A stretch of DNA of 64,000 bases from CAXMMR01 sp963692975. GTDB lineage: Bacteria; Pseudomonadota; Alphaproteobacteria; Acetobacterales; Acetobacteraceae. The DNA lies in the NCBI GenBank assembly GCA_963692975.2, contig CAXMMR010000029.1, forward strand, positions 1 to 64,000, read 5' to 3'. Below are positions 9,665-18,020 of this stretch, piece after piece; the first letter of the stretch is position 1; every line of letters begins with the position of its first letter. The notes beneath the pieces are model-generated. The model had not been told where the DNA came from, did not search any database, and saw only the letters and a program-made list of their open reading frames with translations. Both the position numbers and the translations under genes were made by a program.

Positions 9665-10299
9665 CGCCGCCGTCCTCCACGGCCTCGACCACCTGCTGCG
9701 CGAATACGGCGCCGGCCTCGTCGGTGTGACGGTCGGTCTCGAGGCGATGGGCCTGCCGCTGCCGGGCGAGAGCATGGTGATCGGCGCCGCGATCTACTGT
9801 GCAACCACCCACCAGCTGTCGATCGTGACCGTGCTCGCCGCCGCCGCCGCCGGCGCGGTGCTCGGTGACAATGCCGGCTACCTGATCGGCCGCTCGATCG
9901 GCTTTCGCGTGCTCGCCCGCTACGGGCGACGCATCGGGCTGAGCGAGGATCGTTTGCTGCTCGGCCGCCACCTGTTCCGCCGCTACGGCGGCTCGGTGGT
10001 GTTCGTCGGCCGCTTCGTGGCCGTGCTGCGCACCTTCGTCGCCCTGCTCGCCGGCGCCAACCGGATGGGTTGGGGACGCTTCCTGCTCTGGAACGCCGCG
10101 GGGGGGCGTCGTCTGGACCGTGGGTTACGGAACCGCGGCCTATCTCGCCGGCGAGGCGATCCGCCGCGTCGAAGGACCTGTCGGTCTGGCGATCGCCGCG
10201 ATCGCGGTTCCGATGGTGATCGCCGCCGTGGTGATGGTCAGGCGACACGAGGCGCGGCTGATCGACGACGCGAAACGCGACGAAGGTCTCCAATCCTGA
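9654..10299 (+). CDS. DedA/SNARE-associated family membrane protein (one frameshift)
   Basis: This is an inner-membrane protein of about 215 residues of the DedA/VTT family, whose members act in membrane lipid translocation and envelope homeostasis. It shows the typical start LHGLDHLLREYGAGLVGVTVGLEAMGLPLPGES, then LGDNAGYLIGRSIG, RHLFRRYGGSVVFVGRFVAVLRTFVALLAGANRMGWGRFLLWN (the conserved F/Y-x-x-R-F-x-P/A-x-x-R element) and a final hydrophobic helix AIAAIAVPMVIAAVVMV. The frame changes at a G7 run near 10098-10105. GTG 9654 is a plausible start because it gives a small overlap with the amidotransferase stop at 9662; otherwise the two are fused (see findings). Confidence 0.75.
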
Positions 10300-10373
10300 A
10301 GGCGAGATGGTTCGCCGAAGTGCGGCCGCGTCGGAGGAAGGGAGCGCAGAGACGCGAAAACGCCCGTGTCCGC

Positions 10374-10456
10374 TCTTTAACTTTCCTTTGGCCCCGCCTT
10401 TTGTTACGTGTAAGTTGTAAATCGCTGAACGATTACGCCGAGTCTGGAACAAAGAC
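10374..10456 (+). promoter_or_regulatory. AT-rich leader of the TetR gene
   Basis: This 80-base stretch is strikingly AT-rich for the window (TTTAACTTTCC, CCTTTTGTTACGTGTAAG, TTGTAAATCG) and directly precedes the TetR-family gene. TTAC-GT-GTAA (10404-10413) is a short dyad that could be an autoregulatory half-site pair. No -35/-10 pair with ideal spacing is obvious. Confidence 0.4.
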
Positions 10457-11059
10457 ATGATCGTACGCACGGGTCGGCCGGGTCGGCCGCGGGAATTCGC
10501 CATCGAGGACGCCACGCGGGACGCCATGGAGGTGTTCTGGCGCAGCGGCTACCACGCGACGTCCCTTCCCGATCTGATCGAGGGCATGGGTCTTACGCGC
10601 GGCAGCATCTACAAGGCCTACACCGACAAGCGATCGATCTATCTCGCGGCGCTCGACACCTATGTCGACGAGCACCTCGCCCGCGTCGAGGAGAAGCTCG
10701 ACCCGCACCGACAAGCGGCTGGCGATCCGCGACGTGCTGCTGATGAAGGCGCGCGAGCACGCGGCCAGCGAGGGCGAGAAGGGATGCTTCGTCACCGCCG
10801 CCGCGGTGGAGATGCTTCCCGACGATGCGGAGGTCGCCAAGCGCGCCGCGCGGTCGCACGCCGGCATCGAGCGTCTGCTCCGGCCGACGCCATCGCGTCG
10901 GGCAAGCGGGACGGCTCGATCACGTCGTCGACGCCGACGCCGGTACTCGCCCGCACGCTGCTGTGCATGATCGAGGGCATGTCGGTGCTCGGCAAGCTCG
11001 GTCCGAGCGAGCGCGCCAATCGCAAGATGGTCGAACTCGCGATGACCCTCCTGGATTGA
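10457..11059 (+). CDS. TetR/AcrR family transcriptional regulator (two frameshifts)
   Basis: This is a one-component repressor of about 200 residues. The N-terminal HTH reads GRPREFAIEDATRDAMEVFWRSGYHATSLPDLIEGMGLTRGSIYKAYTDKRSIYLAALDTYVDEHL, the standard TetR helix arrangement, with GLTRGSIYKAYTDK as recognition helix. The ligand-binding part continues as RLAIRDVLLMKAREHAASEGEKGCFVTAAAVEMLPDDAEVAKRA after a frame change near 10707, and as AIASGKRDGSITSSTPTPVLARTLLCMIEGMSVLGKLGP after a second near 10880. GCFVTAAAVE resembles TetR members with a C-terminal PF16925-type domain. Its target may be itself or DedA; the ligand is unknown. Confidence 0.8.
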   Translation: MIVRTGRPGRPREFAIEDATRDAMEVFWRSGYHATSLPDLIEGMGLTRGSIYKAYTDKRSIYLAALDTYVDEHLARVEEKLDPHRQAAGDPRRAADEGARARGQRGREGMLRHRRRGGDASRRCGGRQARRAVARRHRASAPADAIASGKRDGSITSSTPTPVLARTLLCMIEGMSVLGKLGPSERANRKMVELAMTLLD

Positions 11060-11192
11060 CAGGTTTCCTGACCGGTGCGCGGCATCGGTCAGGGCCTGTC
11101 ACACGACCCGGCGTCGAGCGCCGGTCAGGGCCAACCGTCCCACCGGCAGCGGGCGCCGGTCAGGCAAGCTGATCCGCCGGCGGCGCGAACCG

Positions 11193-12287
11193 TCAGGAAA
11201 TCTGACCGACCTGACCGCGATGCCGGAGCAGGTGGTCGAGGATCACCAGCGCGACCATCGCCTCGCCGACCGGCACCGCGCGGATGCCGACGCAGGGATC
11301 GTGACGCCCGGTGGTCCGCACCTCGACCTCGCCGCCGCCGCGGTCGACCGAGCGGAGCGCGGTCGCGATCGAGCTCGTTGGCTTGACCGCGAAGCGCGCG
11401 ACGACCGGCGCACCCGTCGCGATGCCGCCGAGAATGCCGCCGGCGTGGTTGGCGAGAAAGGCGATGCCGCCTGCCTCGTCCCGCCGCAGCTCGTCGGCGT
11501 TCGTCTCGCCGCGCGCGCGGGCGGACGCGAACCCGTCGCCGATCTCGACGCCCTTGACCGCGTTGATCCCCATCAGGGCTGCGGCGAGATCGGCGTCGAG
11601 CTTGCCGTAGACCGGCGCGCCGATCCCTGCCGGCACGCCGGACGCGGTCACCTCGACCACAGCGCCGAGCGAGGACCCGTCCGCCCGCGCCGCGTCGAGC
11701 AGCGCTTCCCAGCGGGTCGCGGCGCGCGCGTCCGGGCAGAAGAACGCGTTGCGGTCGATCTCCCGGTCGTCATGCGCGTCGCGGTCGATGTCGTCGCCGC
11801 CCATCTGCACGAGCGCGCCGCGCACCGCGAAGCGATCGCCGGTCAGCGCCGCGAGGACGCGGCGCGCGACCGCGCCGGCGGCGACGCGCGACGCGGTCTC
11901 GCGCGCCGACGCGCGGCCGCCGCCGCGCGGATCGCGGTGCCCGTATTTCAGGTCGTAGGTGAGATCGGCGTGGCCGGGCCGGTAGCGCCCGGCGATCGCC
12001 GCGTAATCGGTCGAGCGCTGGTCCAGATTGTCGATCGCGATCGCGATCGGCGTGCCGGTGGTGCGCCCCTCGTGCACACCCGACAGGATGCGCGCCTCGT
12101 CGGGCTCGCGGCGCTGGGTCGTGAAGCGGCTCTGCCCGGGCCGGCGCCGGTCGAGGAAGGGCTGGATGTCCGCCTCGCCGAGCGCCACGCCAGGCGGGCA
12201 GCCGTCGATCACGCAGCCGATCGCCGGCCCGTGGCTTTCGCCCCAGGTGGTGACCGTGAACAGGTGGCCGAACCGGTTGTGCGACAT
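11193..12287 (-). CDS. aroC: Chorismate synthase
   Basis: AroC makes chorismate from 5-enolpyruvylshikimate-3-phosphate using reduced FMN, the last step of the shikimate pathway. It is intact at 364 residues. The family signatures are GESHG with the catalytic His at residue 19, GCVIDGCPPG, RRRPGQSRFTTQRREPDEARILSGVHEG, DLKYGHRDPRGGGRASARET (flavin-binding arginines), GDGFASARARGE and GRHDPCVGIRAVPVGEAM. It is transcribed 22 bp downstream of fabI on the same strand, an arrangement seen in other alphaproteobacteria, and is probably co-transcribed with it. The C-terminus RHRGQVGQIS is ordinary. Confidence 0.95.
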   Translation of the reverse strand: MSHNRFGHLFTVTTWGESHGPAIGCVIDGCPPGVALGEADIQPFLDRRRPGQSRFTTQRREPDEARILSGVHEGRTTGTPIAIAIDNLDQRSTDYAAIAGRYRPGHADLTYDLKYGHRDPRGGGRASARETASRVAAGAVARRVLAALTGDRFAVRGALVQMGGDDIDRDAHDDREIDRNAFFCPDARAATRWEALLDAARADGSSLGAVVEVTASGVPAGIGAPVYGKLDADLAAALMGINAVKGVEIGDGFASARARGETNADELRRDEAGGIAFLANHAGGILGGIATGAPVVARFAVKPTSSIATALRSVDRGGGEVEVRTTGRHDPCVGIRAVPVGEAMVALVILDHLLRHRGQVGQIS

Positions 12288-12309
12288 GCGGGACCTGCGT
12301 CGTCGGGGA

Positions 12310-13158
12310 TCAGTCGCCGCTGACGGCGATGTCCGGCGCCTTCGGGTTCTTCATGCCCACCGTGTGATAGCCGCAATCGACGTGGTGCACCTCGCCGGTC
12401 ACCCCGGACGCGAGGTCGGACAGCAGGTAGAGGCCGGCGCCGCCCACCTCCTCGGTGGTGATGTTGCGCTCGAGCGGCGCGTTGAGCTGGTTCCATTTCA
12501 GGATGTAGCGGAAGTCGCCGATGCCGCTCGCCGCCAGGGTCTTGATCGGGCCGGCGCTGATCGCGTTGACACGGATCCCGTCCGCGCCGAGATCGGCGGC
12601 GAGGTAGCGCACACTCGCCTCGAGCGCCGCCTTGGCGACGCCCATGACGTTGTAGTGCGGCATCCAGCGTTCGGCGCCGAGATAGGTGAGCGTCAGCATC
12701 GCGCCGCCCCCCTTCATCATCGCCGCCGCCCGGCGCGCGACCGCCGTGAAGGAGTAGGCCGAGATGTCGAGCGCGGTCAGGAACGCGTCGCGCGGCGTAT
12801 CGACGTAGCGTCCGCGCAGATACTGCTTGTCGGCCCAGCCGATGGCGTGGACGAGGAAGTCGATCGAGCCCCACTCGGCCTCGATCCGCGCGAAGGCCTC
12901 GTCGATCGCCGCGTCGTCGCCGACGTCGCAGGGCAGCACGAGGCTCGCACCGATGCTGTCGGCGAGAGGGCGCACCCGCTTGCCGAGCGCCTCGCCCTGG
13001 TAGGTGAAGGCGCAGGCGCCACCCTGGGCGGCGATCGCGGCGGCGATGCCCCAGGCGATCGAACGGTCGTTCGCGACACCCATCACCACGCCGCGCTTGC
13101 CGGCCATCAGCGTGCCCGTGACCGGGGCGGCGCTCTCGGTTTCGACGCCGTCTGGCAT
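12310..13158 (-). CDS. fabI: Enoyl-[acyl-carrier-protein] reductase (NADH)
   Basis: FabI catalyses the final reduction in each round of fatty acid elongation. It is 282 residues long. After a short leader (MPDGVETESAAPVTGTLMAG) comes the FabI-type cofactor motif GVVMGVANDRSIAWGIAAAIAAQGG, then DFLVHAIGWADK, and the atypical-SDR active site with Tyr-x6-Lys in HYNVMGVAKAALEASVRYL. ISAGPIKTLAASGI is the substrate-binding loop. The start at 13158 is preceded by GGAG. It is divergent from pdxH and upstream of aroC. Confidence 0.95.
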   Translation of the reverse strand: MPDGVETESAAPVTGTLMAGKRGVVMGVANDRSIAWGIAAAIAAQGGACAFTYQGEALGKRVRPLADSIGASLVLPCDVGDDAAIDEAFARIEAEWGSIDFLVHAIGWADKQYLRGRYVDTPRDAFLTALDISAYSFTAVARRAAAMMKGGGAMLTLTYLGAERWMPHYNVMGVAKAALEASVRYLAADLGADGIRVNAISAGPIKTLAASGIGDFRYILKWNQLNAPLERNITTEEVGGAGLYLLSDLASGVTGEVHHVDCGYHTVGMKNPKAPDIAVSGD

Positions 13159-13280
13159 GGAGATGTCTCCGGGGTTGGCCGCGTCGCGCAGGCTCGTCAA
13201 GTGGGGTCGGCCGTCCTCGCACGACGGGTTGGCGTCCACAAGTATGGCACGGATGGCCACCGGCGAGCGTCAGGGGGGGG

Positions 13281-13901
13281 ATGCAGGACATGGACGACGA
13301 CGACGCGCCGATCGGCGATGCGCGCGACCCGCTGGCGTTGTTCGACGCCTGGTTCGAGGCCGCCGGCGGGACGGAGCCGAACGACCCCAACGCGGTCTAT
13401 GTCGCGACCGCGACGGCGGACGGCTTGCCCTCGGTCCGCACCGTGCTGCTCAAGGCGCATGACGGGCGCGGCTTCGTCTTCTACACCAATTTCGGCAGCC
13501 GGAAGGGCGGCGAGATCGCCGCCAATCCGCGCGCGTCGCTGCTGTTCCACTGGAAAACCCAGCGCCGCCAGGTGCGGATCGAAGGCACGCTCGCGCCGGT
13601 CGCCGACGACGAGGCCGACCGCTACTACGCGTCCCGCGACCGCGTGTCGCGCCTCGGCGCGCACGCGTCGCTGCAATCGCAGCCGCTCGATCGCCGCGAG
13701 ACGCTGATCGCGCGGCTCGCCGACGCCGACGCGCGCTATGGGGGCGACGAGATCCCGCGTCCCGCGCACTGGTCGGGCTTCCGTCTCGCGCCATGCCGCT
13801 TCGAGTTCTGGCAGGACATGCCCCACAGGCTGCATGATCGTCTCGTCTTCGAGCCGACCGAGGCCGGGCACGGCTGGAGCACGCACCGGATATATCCCTG
13901 A
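13281..13901 (+). CDS. pdxH: Pyridoxamine 5'-phosphate oxidase
   Basis: PdxH is the FMN enzyme that makes pyridoxal 5'-phosphate from PNP/PMP. It has 206 residues, within the family range. Motifs include DPNAVYVATATADGLPSVRTVLLK, GFVFYTNFGSRKG (FMN phosphate contacts), LLFHWKTQRRQVRIEG, the LGAHASLQSQPLDRRETLIARL region and the C-terminal PHRLHDRLVF...RIYP. ATG 13281 follows a G8 run; ATG 13290 (MDDDDAP) is an equally possible start. The divergent neighbour is fabI. Confidence 0.93.
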   Translation: MQDMDDDDAPIGDARDPLALFDAWFEAAGGTEPNDPNAVYVATATADGLPSVRTVLLKAHDGRGFVFYTNFGSRKGGEIAANPRASLLFHWKTQRRQVRIEGTLAPVADDEADRYYASRDRVSRLGAHASLQSQPLDRRETLIARLADADARYGGDEIPRPAHWSGFRLAPCRFEFWQDMPHRLHDRLVFEPTEAGHGWSTHRIYP

Positions 13902-13908
13902 GGGTCCC

Positions 13909-14775
13909 ATGACGCCGATCCGACGCATCATCCTGCCGCTCAACGGCACGGGAACCGGCCAGGCCGCACTGGCGACCGCGCTCCTGGTCGCGCGACAGTT
14001 CAACGCGCACGTGACCGCGCTGCACGTCCGCGCCGACAGTCGCGAGGTGGCGCCGCTGGCCGGCGAGGGCCTGTCGGGCGCCATGGTCGAGGAGATGATG
14101 TCGGCCGCCGAGCGCGAGACCACGGCGCGTTCGGCCCAGGTGACCGCCGGCTTCGAGGCGTTCGTCCGCGCGCACTGCGTGGCACCCGGCGAGGCCCGCT
14201 ACGACCAGGAGGTGCCCTCGGCGGCGCTCCGCACCATCGTCGGCCGCGAGGACGACATGGTCGCGCAGGCGACGCGGCTCGCCGACCTCGCGGTGGTGCC
14301 GCACCCGGACGCCGCCGAGCTCTCGTCCTCGGACGCGCTGCACGCGGTGCTGTTCGACAGCGGCCGCCCGGTGGTCGTGGCGCCGAAGCGCGAGCCGACC
14401 ACGCTCGGCCGCCGCGTCGCGATCGCCTGGAACGGCTCGGCGGAATCGGCCACCGCCGTGCTCGCCTGCATGCCCTGGCTGGTGCGCGCCGACGCGGTGC
14501 GGGTGCTGCACTCGCCCGCCTACCAGCGCCGCGGCCCGTCGGCCGACGAGCTGCTCGGCTATCTCCGCCTGCACGGCGTCGACGCCGACACCGCCGAGTT
14601 CCGCCCGATCGACCGCGAAACCGGCGCCGGCCTGCTGGCCGGCGCGCGCGCGTTCGGCGCCGACATGATGTGCCAGGGCGCCTACTCGCACTCGCGGCTG
14701 CGCCAGCTGATCCTCGGCGGCGTCACCCGGCACGTGCTGGAATTCGCGGACCTGCCGGTGCTGATGTGCCGCTGA
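13909..14775 (+). CDS. Universal stress protein with two Usp domains
   Basis: This 288-residue cytoplasmic protein begins only 7 bp after the pdxH stop and is likely co-transcribed with it. Domain 1 (RRIILPLNGTGTGQAALATALLVARQFNAHVTALHV) lacks a recognisable ATP loop. Domain 2 (GRRVAIAWNGSAESATAVLACMPWLVRADAVRVL) ends with GAYSHSRLRQLILGGVTRHVLEFADLPVLMCR, close to the G-2x-G-9x-G(S/T) nucleotide-binding pattern. Tandem Usp proteins help stress survival; no specific role can be read here. Confidence 0.88.
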   Translation: MTPIRRIILPLNGTGTGQAALATALLVARQFNAHVTALHVRADSREVAPLAGEGLSGAMVEEMMSAAERETTARSAQVTAGFEAFVRAHCVAPGEARYDQEVPSAALRTIVGREDDMVAQATRLADLAVVPHPDAAELSSSDALHAVLFDSGRPVVVAPKREPTTLGRRVAIAWNGSAESATAVLACMPWLVRADAVRVLHSPAYQRRGPSADELLGYLRLHGVDADTAEFRPIDRETGAGLLAGARAFGADMMCQGAYSHSRLRQLILGGVTRHVLEFADLPVLMCR

Positions 14776-15548
14776 CGGCGGTTCGCCGGTCGGGGACGGA
14801 ACGCCGGCCCTGACGCGGCGCTCGACCGAGCCCGGTCGGACCGTTCGAGACCGATCCCGCGCCGACCGCCTGCCCCGGGCTCGGGGCGGCGTTGCCGGCC
14901 GAGGCGACCGGACGTGTCGCGGCGGCGCGCCCGACATCCGCGTCGACAAGGATGCCTGAGCTTCGGGCACGGAGCGCGGCGCTCGATCCGTCGCTGCCGC
15001 GAGGCGCCACATCGTCCGGAACAGGCGCGCGGCGGTCGGCGGCGTGGGAGCGCTGCCCACGCGCCCCCGCTCGTGGCGCACGCGCGGTTTATCGGGCCGG
15101 ACCGACGCGCTCGCGACACGCCGCCGGCGTCGCGAGAACGGCGCCCGGGTCACGGTCGACCCGGCGCGCGGCTTTCCAGTTCTTCGATCCGATGGCGCTC
15201 CCGTCCGGCGCGCGCCGCCGACCACGGGCCGCCTGACGACCGGAAGGGGGCGGCTCCCGCCATCGCGCCTCGACCCCGTCGCGCGCGCATCCGACGAGCC
15301 GGTCGCCGACGCCGTCCGTGGCCGCGATTTCGGGCGCGCGGTTCCGGGTGTCCCGAGGCGATCCGGTGCGGTTCGGGGCGGCGCCGAGGCATCATCCGCC
15401 GTGACGCGGGTTCCCCGCGCGTGGCATCGTGACCGCGGGCCGAATGCGATCGCAGCATGCCCGGCCCGTCCGACCCGACGGGCGAGGCAGTCCGGCGCGG
15501 CGAAGAACCGGCCGACACAAAGAAAGCGGCAGAAAAACAGGAGGAACA
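14776..15548. other. 773-base intergenic region with no recognisable gene
   Basis: Between the stress protein and the aldehyde dehydrogenase every frame is poor in stops because of GC content, but no translated stretch resembles a known protein and no start with a good ribosome-binding site was found. The last about 60 bases (from 15490) become AT-richer and end in AGGAGGAACA just before the dehydrogenase ATG. A decayed gene is possible but unsupported. Confidence 0.5.
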
Positions 15549-17048
15549 ATGGATCAGGTTCTCAACACCCACCGCCCGAGCGCGCCCGTGCAGCGCTTCC
15601 TCGAAGGCAATCTCGGCCTGCTGATCGACGGCGCATGGCGCGACGCCGCGTCCGGCAAGCGGTTCGACGTCTACGATCCGGCGACCGGCGGCACGACCAC
15701 GACGGTCGCCGAGGCCGACGCCGAGGACGTGGATCGCGCCGTCGCCGCGGCGCGGCGTGCGCTCGAGAGCGGCCCGTGGTCGCGGATGAAGCCGGCCGAA
15801 CGCACCGGCCTGCTCAACCGTCTCGCCGATCTGATGGAGGCGCACGCGCAGGAATTCGCCGAGATCGAGGCGCTCGACAACGGCAAGCCGGTGACGGTCG
15901 CGGCCGCCGCCGACGTGCCGGGCGCGATCGCGATGTTCCGCTACATGGCGGGTTGGGCGACCAAGCTGGTCGGCACCACCATCCCGCTCTCGGCGCCCGG
16001 CAACTACCACGCCTACACGCTGCGCGAGCCGGTCGGCGTCGTCGGCCAGATCATCCCGTGGAACTTCCCGCTGCTGATGGCGGCCTGGAAGCTCGCGCCG
16101 GCGCTCGCCGCCGGCTGCACCTGCGTGCTCAAGACGGCGGAGCAGACGCCGCTCTCGGCGATCCGCCTCGGCCAGCTGATCGTGGAGGCCGGCTTCCCGC
16201 CCGGCGTGGTCAACATCCTCGCGGGCTTCGGCGAGACCGCGGGCGCGGCGCTCGCCAATCACATGGACGTCGACAAGATCGCGTTCACCGGCTCGACCGA
16301 GGTCGGCAAGCTGATCGCCAAGGCGGCGACCGGCAACCTCAAGAAGGTCTCGCTCGAGCTCGGCGGCAAGTCGCCGGTGATCGTGTTCGACGACGCCGAC
16401 CTTTCCCGCACCATCCCGGGCGTCGCGTCCGGCATCTTCTTCAACCACGGCCAGACCTGCTGCGCCGGGTCGCGCCTCTACGTGCACGAGAGAATGTTCG
16501 ACCAGGTGGTCGAGGGCATCGCGGGAGAAGCGAAGAAGATCCGCCTCGGGCACGGGCTCGACCCGCAGACCGAGATGGGGCCGCTGGTCAGCCAGGAGCA
16601 GTTCGATCGGGTGACCGGCTATATCGAGGCCGGCCGCGGCGAGGGTGCCCGCGTCGCCACCGGCGGCGAGCGTCACGGCGGGGCCGGCTACTTCGTGCAG
16701 CCGACGATCCTCGCCGATACCGGCCCTGACATGAAGGTCGTCCGGGAAGAGATTTTCGGGCCGGTGCTCTGCGCCGAGCGCTTCTCGGACGCCGACATCG
16801 ACCGCCTCGCCGCGCTGGCGAACAAGACCGATTTCGGCCTCGCCGCGAGCGTGTGGACGCAGGACGTGAGCCTCGCCCACAGGATGGCGTCCCGCATCAA
16901 GGCCGGTACGGTGTGGGTGAACTGCCACAACATCTTCGACGCGGCGCTGCCGTTCGGCGGCTACAAGCAGTCCGGCTGGGGCCGCGAGATGGGCGAGTTC
17001 GTGTTCCAGAACTACACCGAGACGAAGGCGGTGACGATCGCCCTCTGA
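15549..17048 (+). CDS. NAD(P)-dependent aldehyde dehydrogenase
   Basis: This ALDH-superfamily enzyme of 499 residues oxidises an aldehyde to the acid; it resembles the phenylacetaldehyde / betaine-aldehyde / retinal dehydrogenase group. It is intact. Key elements are IIPWNFPLLMAAWKLAPALAAG (cofactor pocket), FTGSTEVGKLI, the general base Glu in LELGGKSPVIVFDDAD, the catalytic Cys in FFNHGQTCCAGSRLY, EEIFGPVL and VWVNCHNIFDAALPFGGYKQSGWGREMG. A textbook Shine-Dalgarno AGGAGGA lies 5 bases before ATG 15549. It stands alone as a transcription unit, so the physiological aldehyde is not indicated by neighbours. Confidence 0.9.
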   Translation: MDQVLNTHRPSAPVQRFLEGNLGLLIDGAWRDAASGKRFDVYDPATGGTTTTVAEADAEDVDRAVAAARRALESGPWSRMKPAERTGLLNRLADLMEAHAQEFAEIEALDNGKPVTVAAAADVPGAIAMFRYMAGWATKLVGTTIPLSAPGNYHAYTLREPVGVVGQIIPWNFPLLMAAWKLAPALAAGCTCVLKTAEQTPLSAIRLGQLIVEAGFPPGVVNILAGFGETAGAALANHMDVDKIAFTGSTEVGKLIAKAATGNLKKVSLELGGKSPVIVFDDADLSRTIPGVASGIFFNHGQTCCAGSRLYVHERMFDQVVEGIAGEAKKIRLGHGLDPQTEMGPLVSQEQFDRVTGYIEAGRGEGARVATGGERHGGAGYFVQPTILADTGPDMKVVREEIFGPVLCAERFSDADIDRLAALANKTDFGLAASVWTQDVSLAHRMASRIKAGTVWVNCHNIFDAALPFGGYKQSGWGREMGEFVFQNYTETKAVTIAL

Positions 17049-17055
17049 CGCACGC

Positions 17056-17093
17056 GACACGGGGGCTCTGCCGCGGTGCGGCGGGGCCCTCCC
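17056..17093. terminator. Imperfect hairpin between convergent genes
   Basis: The 45 bases between the aldehyde dehydrogenase stop and the end of the VOC gene contain GCCGC-GGT-GCGGC inside an imperfect longer pairing of GGGGGCTC with GGGCCCTCCC. It probably acts as a bidirectional terminator; the pairing is imperfect and no T tract is present. Confidence 0.35.
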
Positions 17094-18020
17094 TTACGCT
17101 TCCACCAGAACGAAGCGATGGCCGTCCGGGTCGCACAGGGTCGCGGCGCGCCGACCGTCCGCCTGCCGGACCGCGTAGCGCGACACGAAGCGCAGGCGCG
17201 CCTCGCGGGCCGCGTCGATCACCGCGTCGAGATCGGCGACCGCCAGCACGGTGCGGGTGGCCGCGACATCGTTGCTCGCGGCGTCGACCGGGATCGGCCG
17301 CCCGGTCGCCGGGATGCGGTTGCACAACAGTTCGAGATGCGGCCCCGAGGCGTCGGACGGCTCCAGCGCCGTCACCTCGACGACCGCGTTGAAGCTGCCG
17401 TCGAGCGCCTCCTGCTCCGGCCCGACATTCAGCGAGCGCGCGCCGACCGCGAACCCGAGCAGCGCGGTCGCGAACGCTTCCGTGCGTCCGGTGTCGCCGA
17501 CCGCGATCGCCGTGTGGTCGATGCCGAGCACCTCGCCACCCGCCGCCCGCGCGCGCCACTTCGCCGGCACGCTTCCGGCCGGAAAGGCCAGCAGCTCGAT
17601 CGGGTGGCCCTCCGGATCGCGGAGCTTGATCGCGGTCACGCCGCCCGAGCGCGCCGGCAGCGTCACCGGATGGTGGGCGCCGACCGGCACGGCCCCGGCC
17701 GCGCGGGCGCGCGACCAGGCGGCCGCGATGTCGGCGGTGACGAGCGCGAAATGCTGGAACCAGAGATCGTTGCTGCGGCTCGACGCGGGGTAGGGCGCGC
17801 CGGGACGGTCGAAGGCGGCGAGCTCCACCCGCTCGTCGCCGAGCCGGAGCGTGCGGATCGTGGCGTCGGCGTCGCGTAGGCCGACCAGCCTCGCCCAGGC
17901 CTCGCCGATGGCGCGTCGCTCGGCCTCGACCGCGAAGCCGAACGCGTCGGCGTAGAAGCGCGCGGCACGGTCGAGGTCGCCGACCGTGAGCGCGACGCGC
18001 TCGATCCGGACCGCGCTCAC
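17094..18020 (-). CDS. VOC family protein with two glyoxalase/dioxygenase domains
   Basis: This 308-residue protein contains two vicinal-oxygen-chelate modules: residues about 1-145 (IERVALTVGDLDRAARFYADAFGF ... HFALVTADI ... LRDPEGHPIELLAFP) and about 165-305 (LGIDHTAIAVGDTGRTEAFATALLGF ... LCDPDGHRFVLVEA). The metal-ligand His/Glu positions (HFALV, HPIELL, DHTAIAV) look present. It starts with GTG 18020, overlapping the SMP-30 stop by four bases, so the two are translationally coupled. It could be a dioxygenase, lyase or isomerase; the pairing with a lactonase hints at sugar or aromatic ring metabolism but does not settle it. Confidence 0.85.
   Translation of the reverse strand: MSAVRIERVALTVGDLDRAARFYADAFGFAVEAERRAIGEAWARLVGLRDADATIRTLRLGDERVELAAFDRPGAPYPASSRSNDLWFQHFALVTADIAAAWSRARAAGAVPVGAHHPVTLPARSGGVTAIKLRDPEGHPIELLAFPAGSVPAKWRARAAGGEVLGIDHTAIAVGDTGRTEAFATALLGFAVGARSLNVGPEQEALDGSFNAVVEVTALEPSDASGPHLELLCNRIPATGRPIPVDAASNDVAATRTVLAVADLDAVIDAAREARLRFVSRYAVRQADGRRAATLCDPDGHRFVLVEA

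Noticed and set aside
11060..11192. Imperfect inverted repeat CAGGTTTCCTGAC / GTCAGGAAATCTG flanking the TetR-aroC gap
   Set aside because: One mismatch, arms about 120 bases apart, and many GGTCAGG words nearby; likely chance in this composition.
13450..15549. A 699-codon minus-strand frame covering the stress protein and the gap before the aldehyde dehydrogenase
   Set aside because: The part opposite the stress protein is a shadow; the part in the gap has no homology or ribosome-binding site, so the gap is left unannotated.
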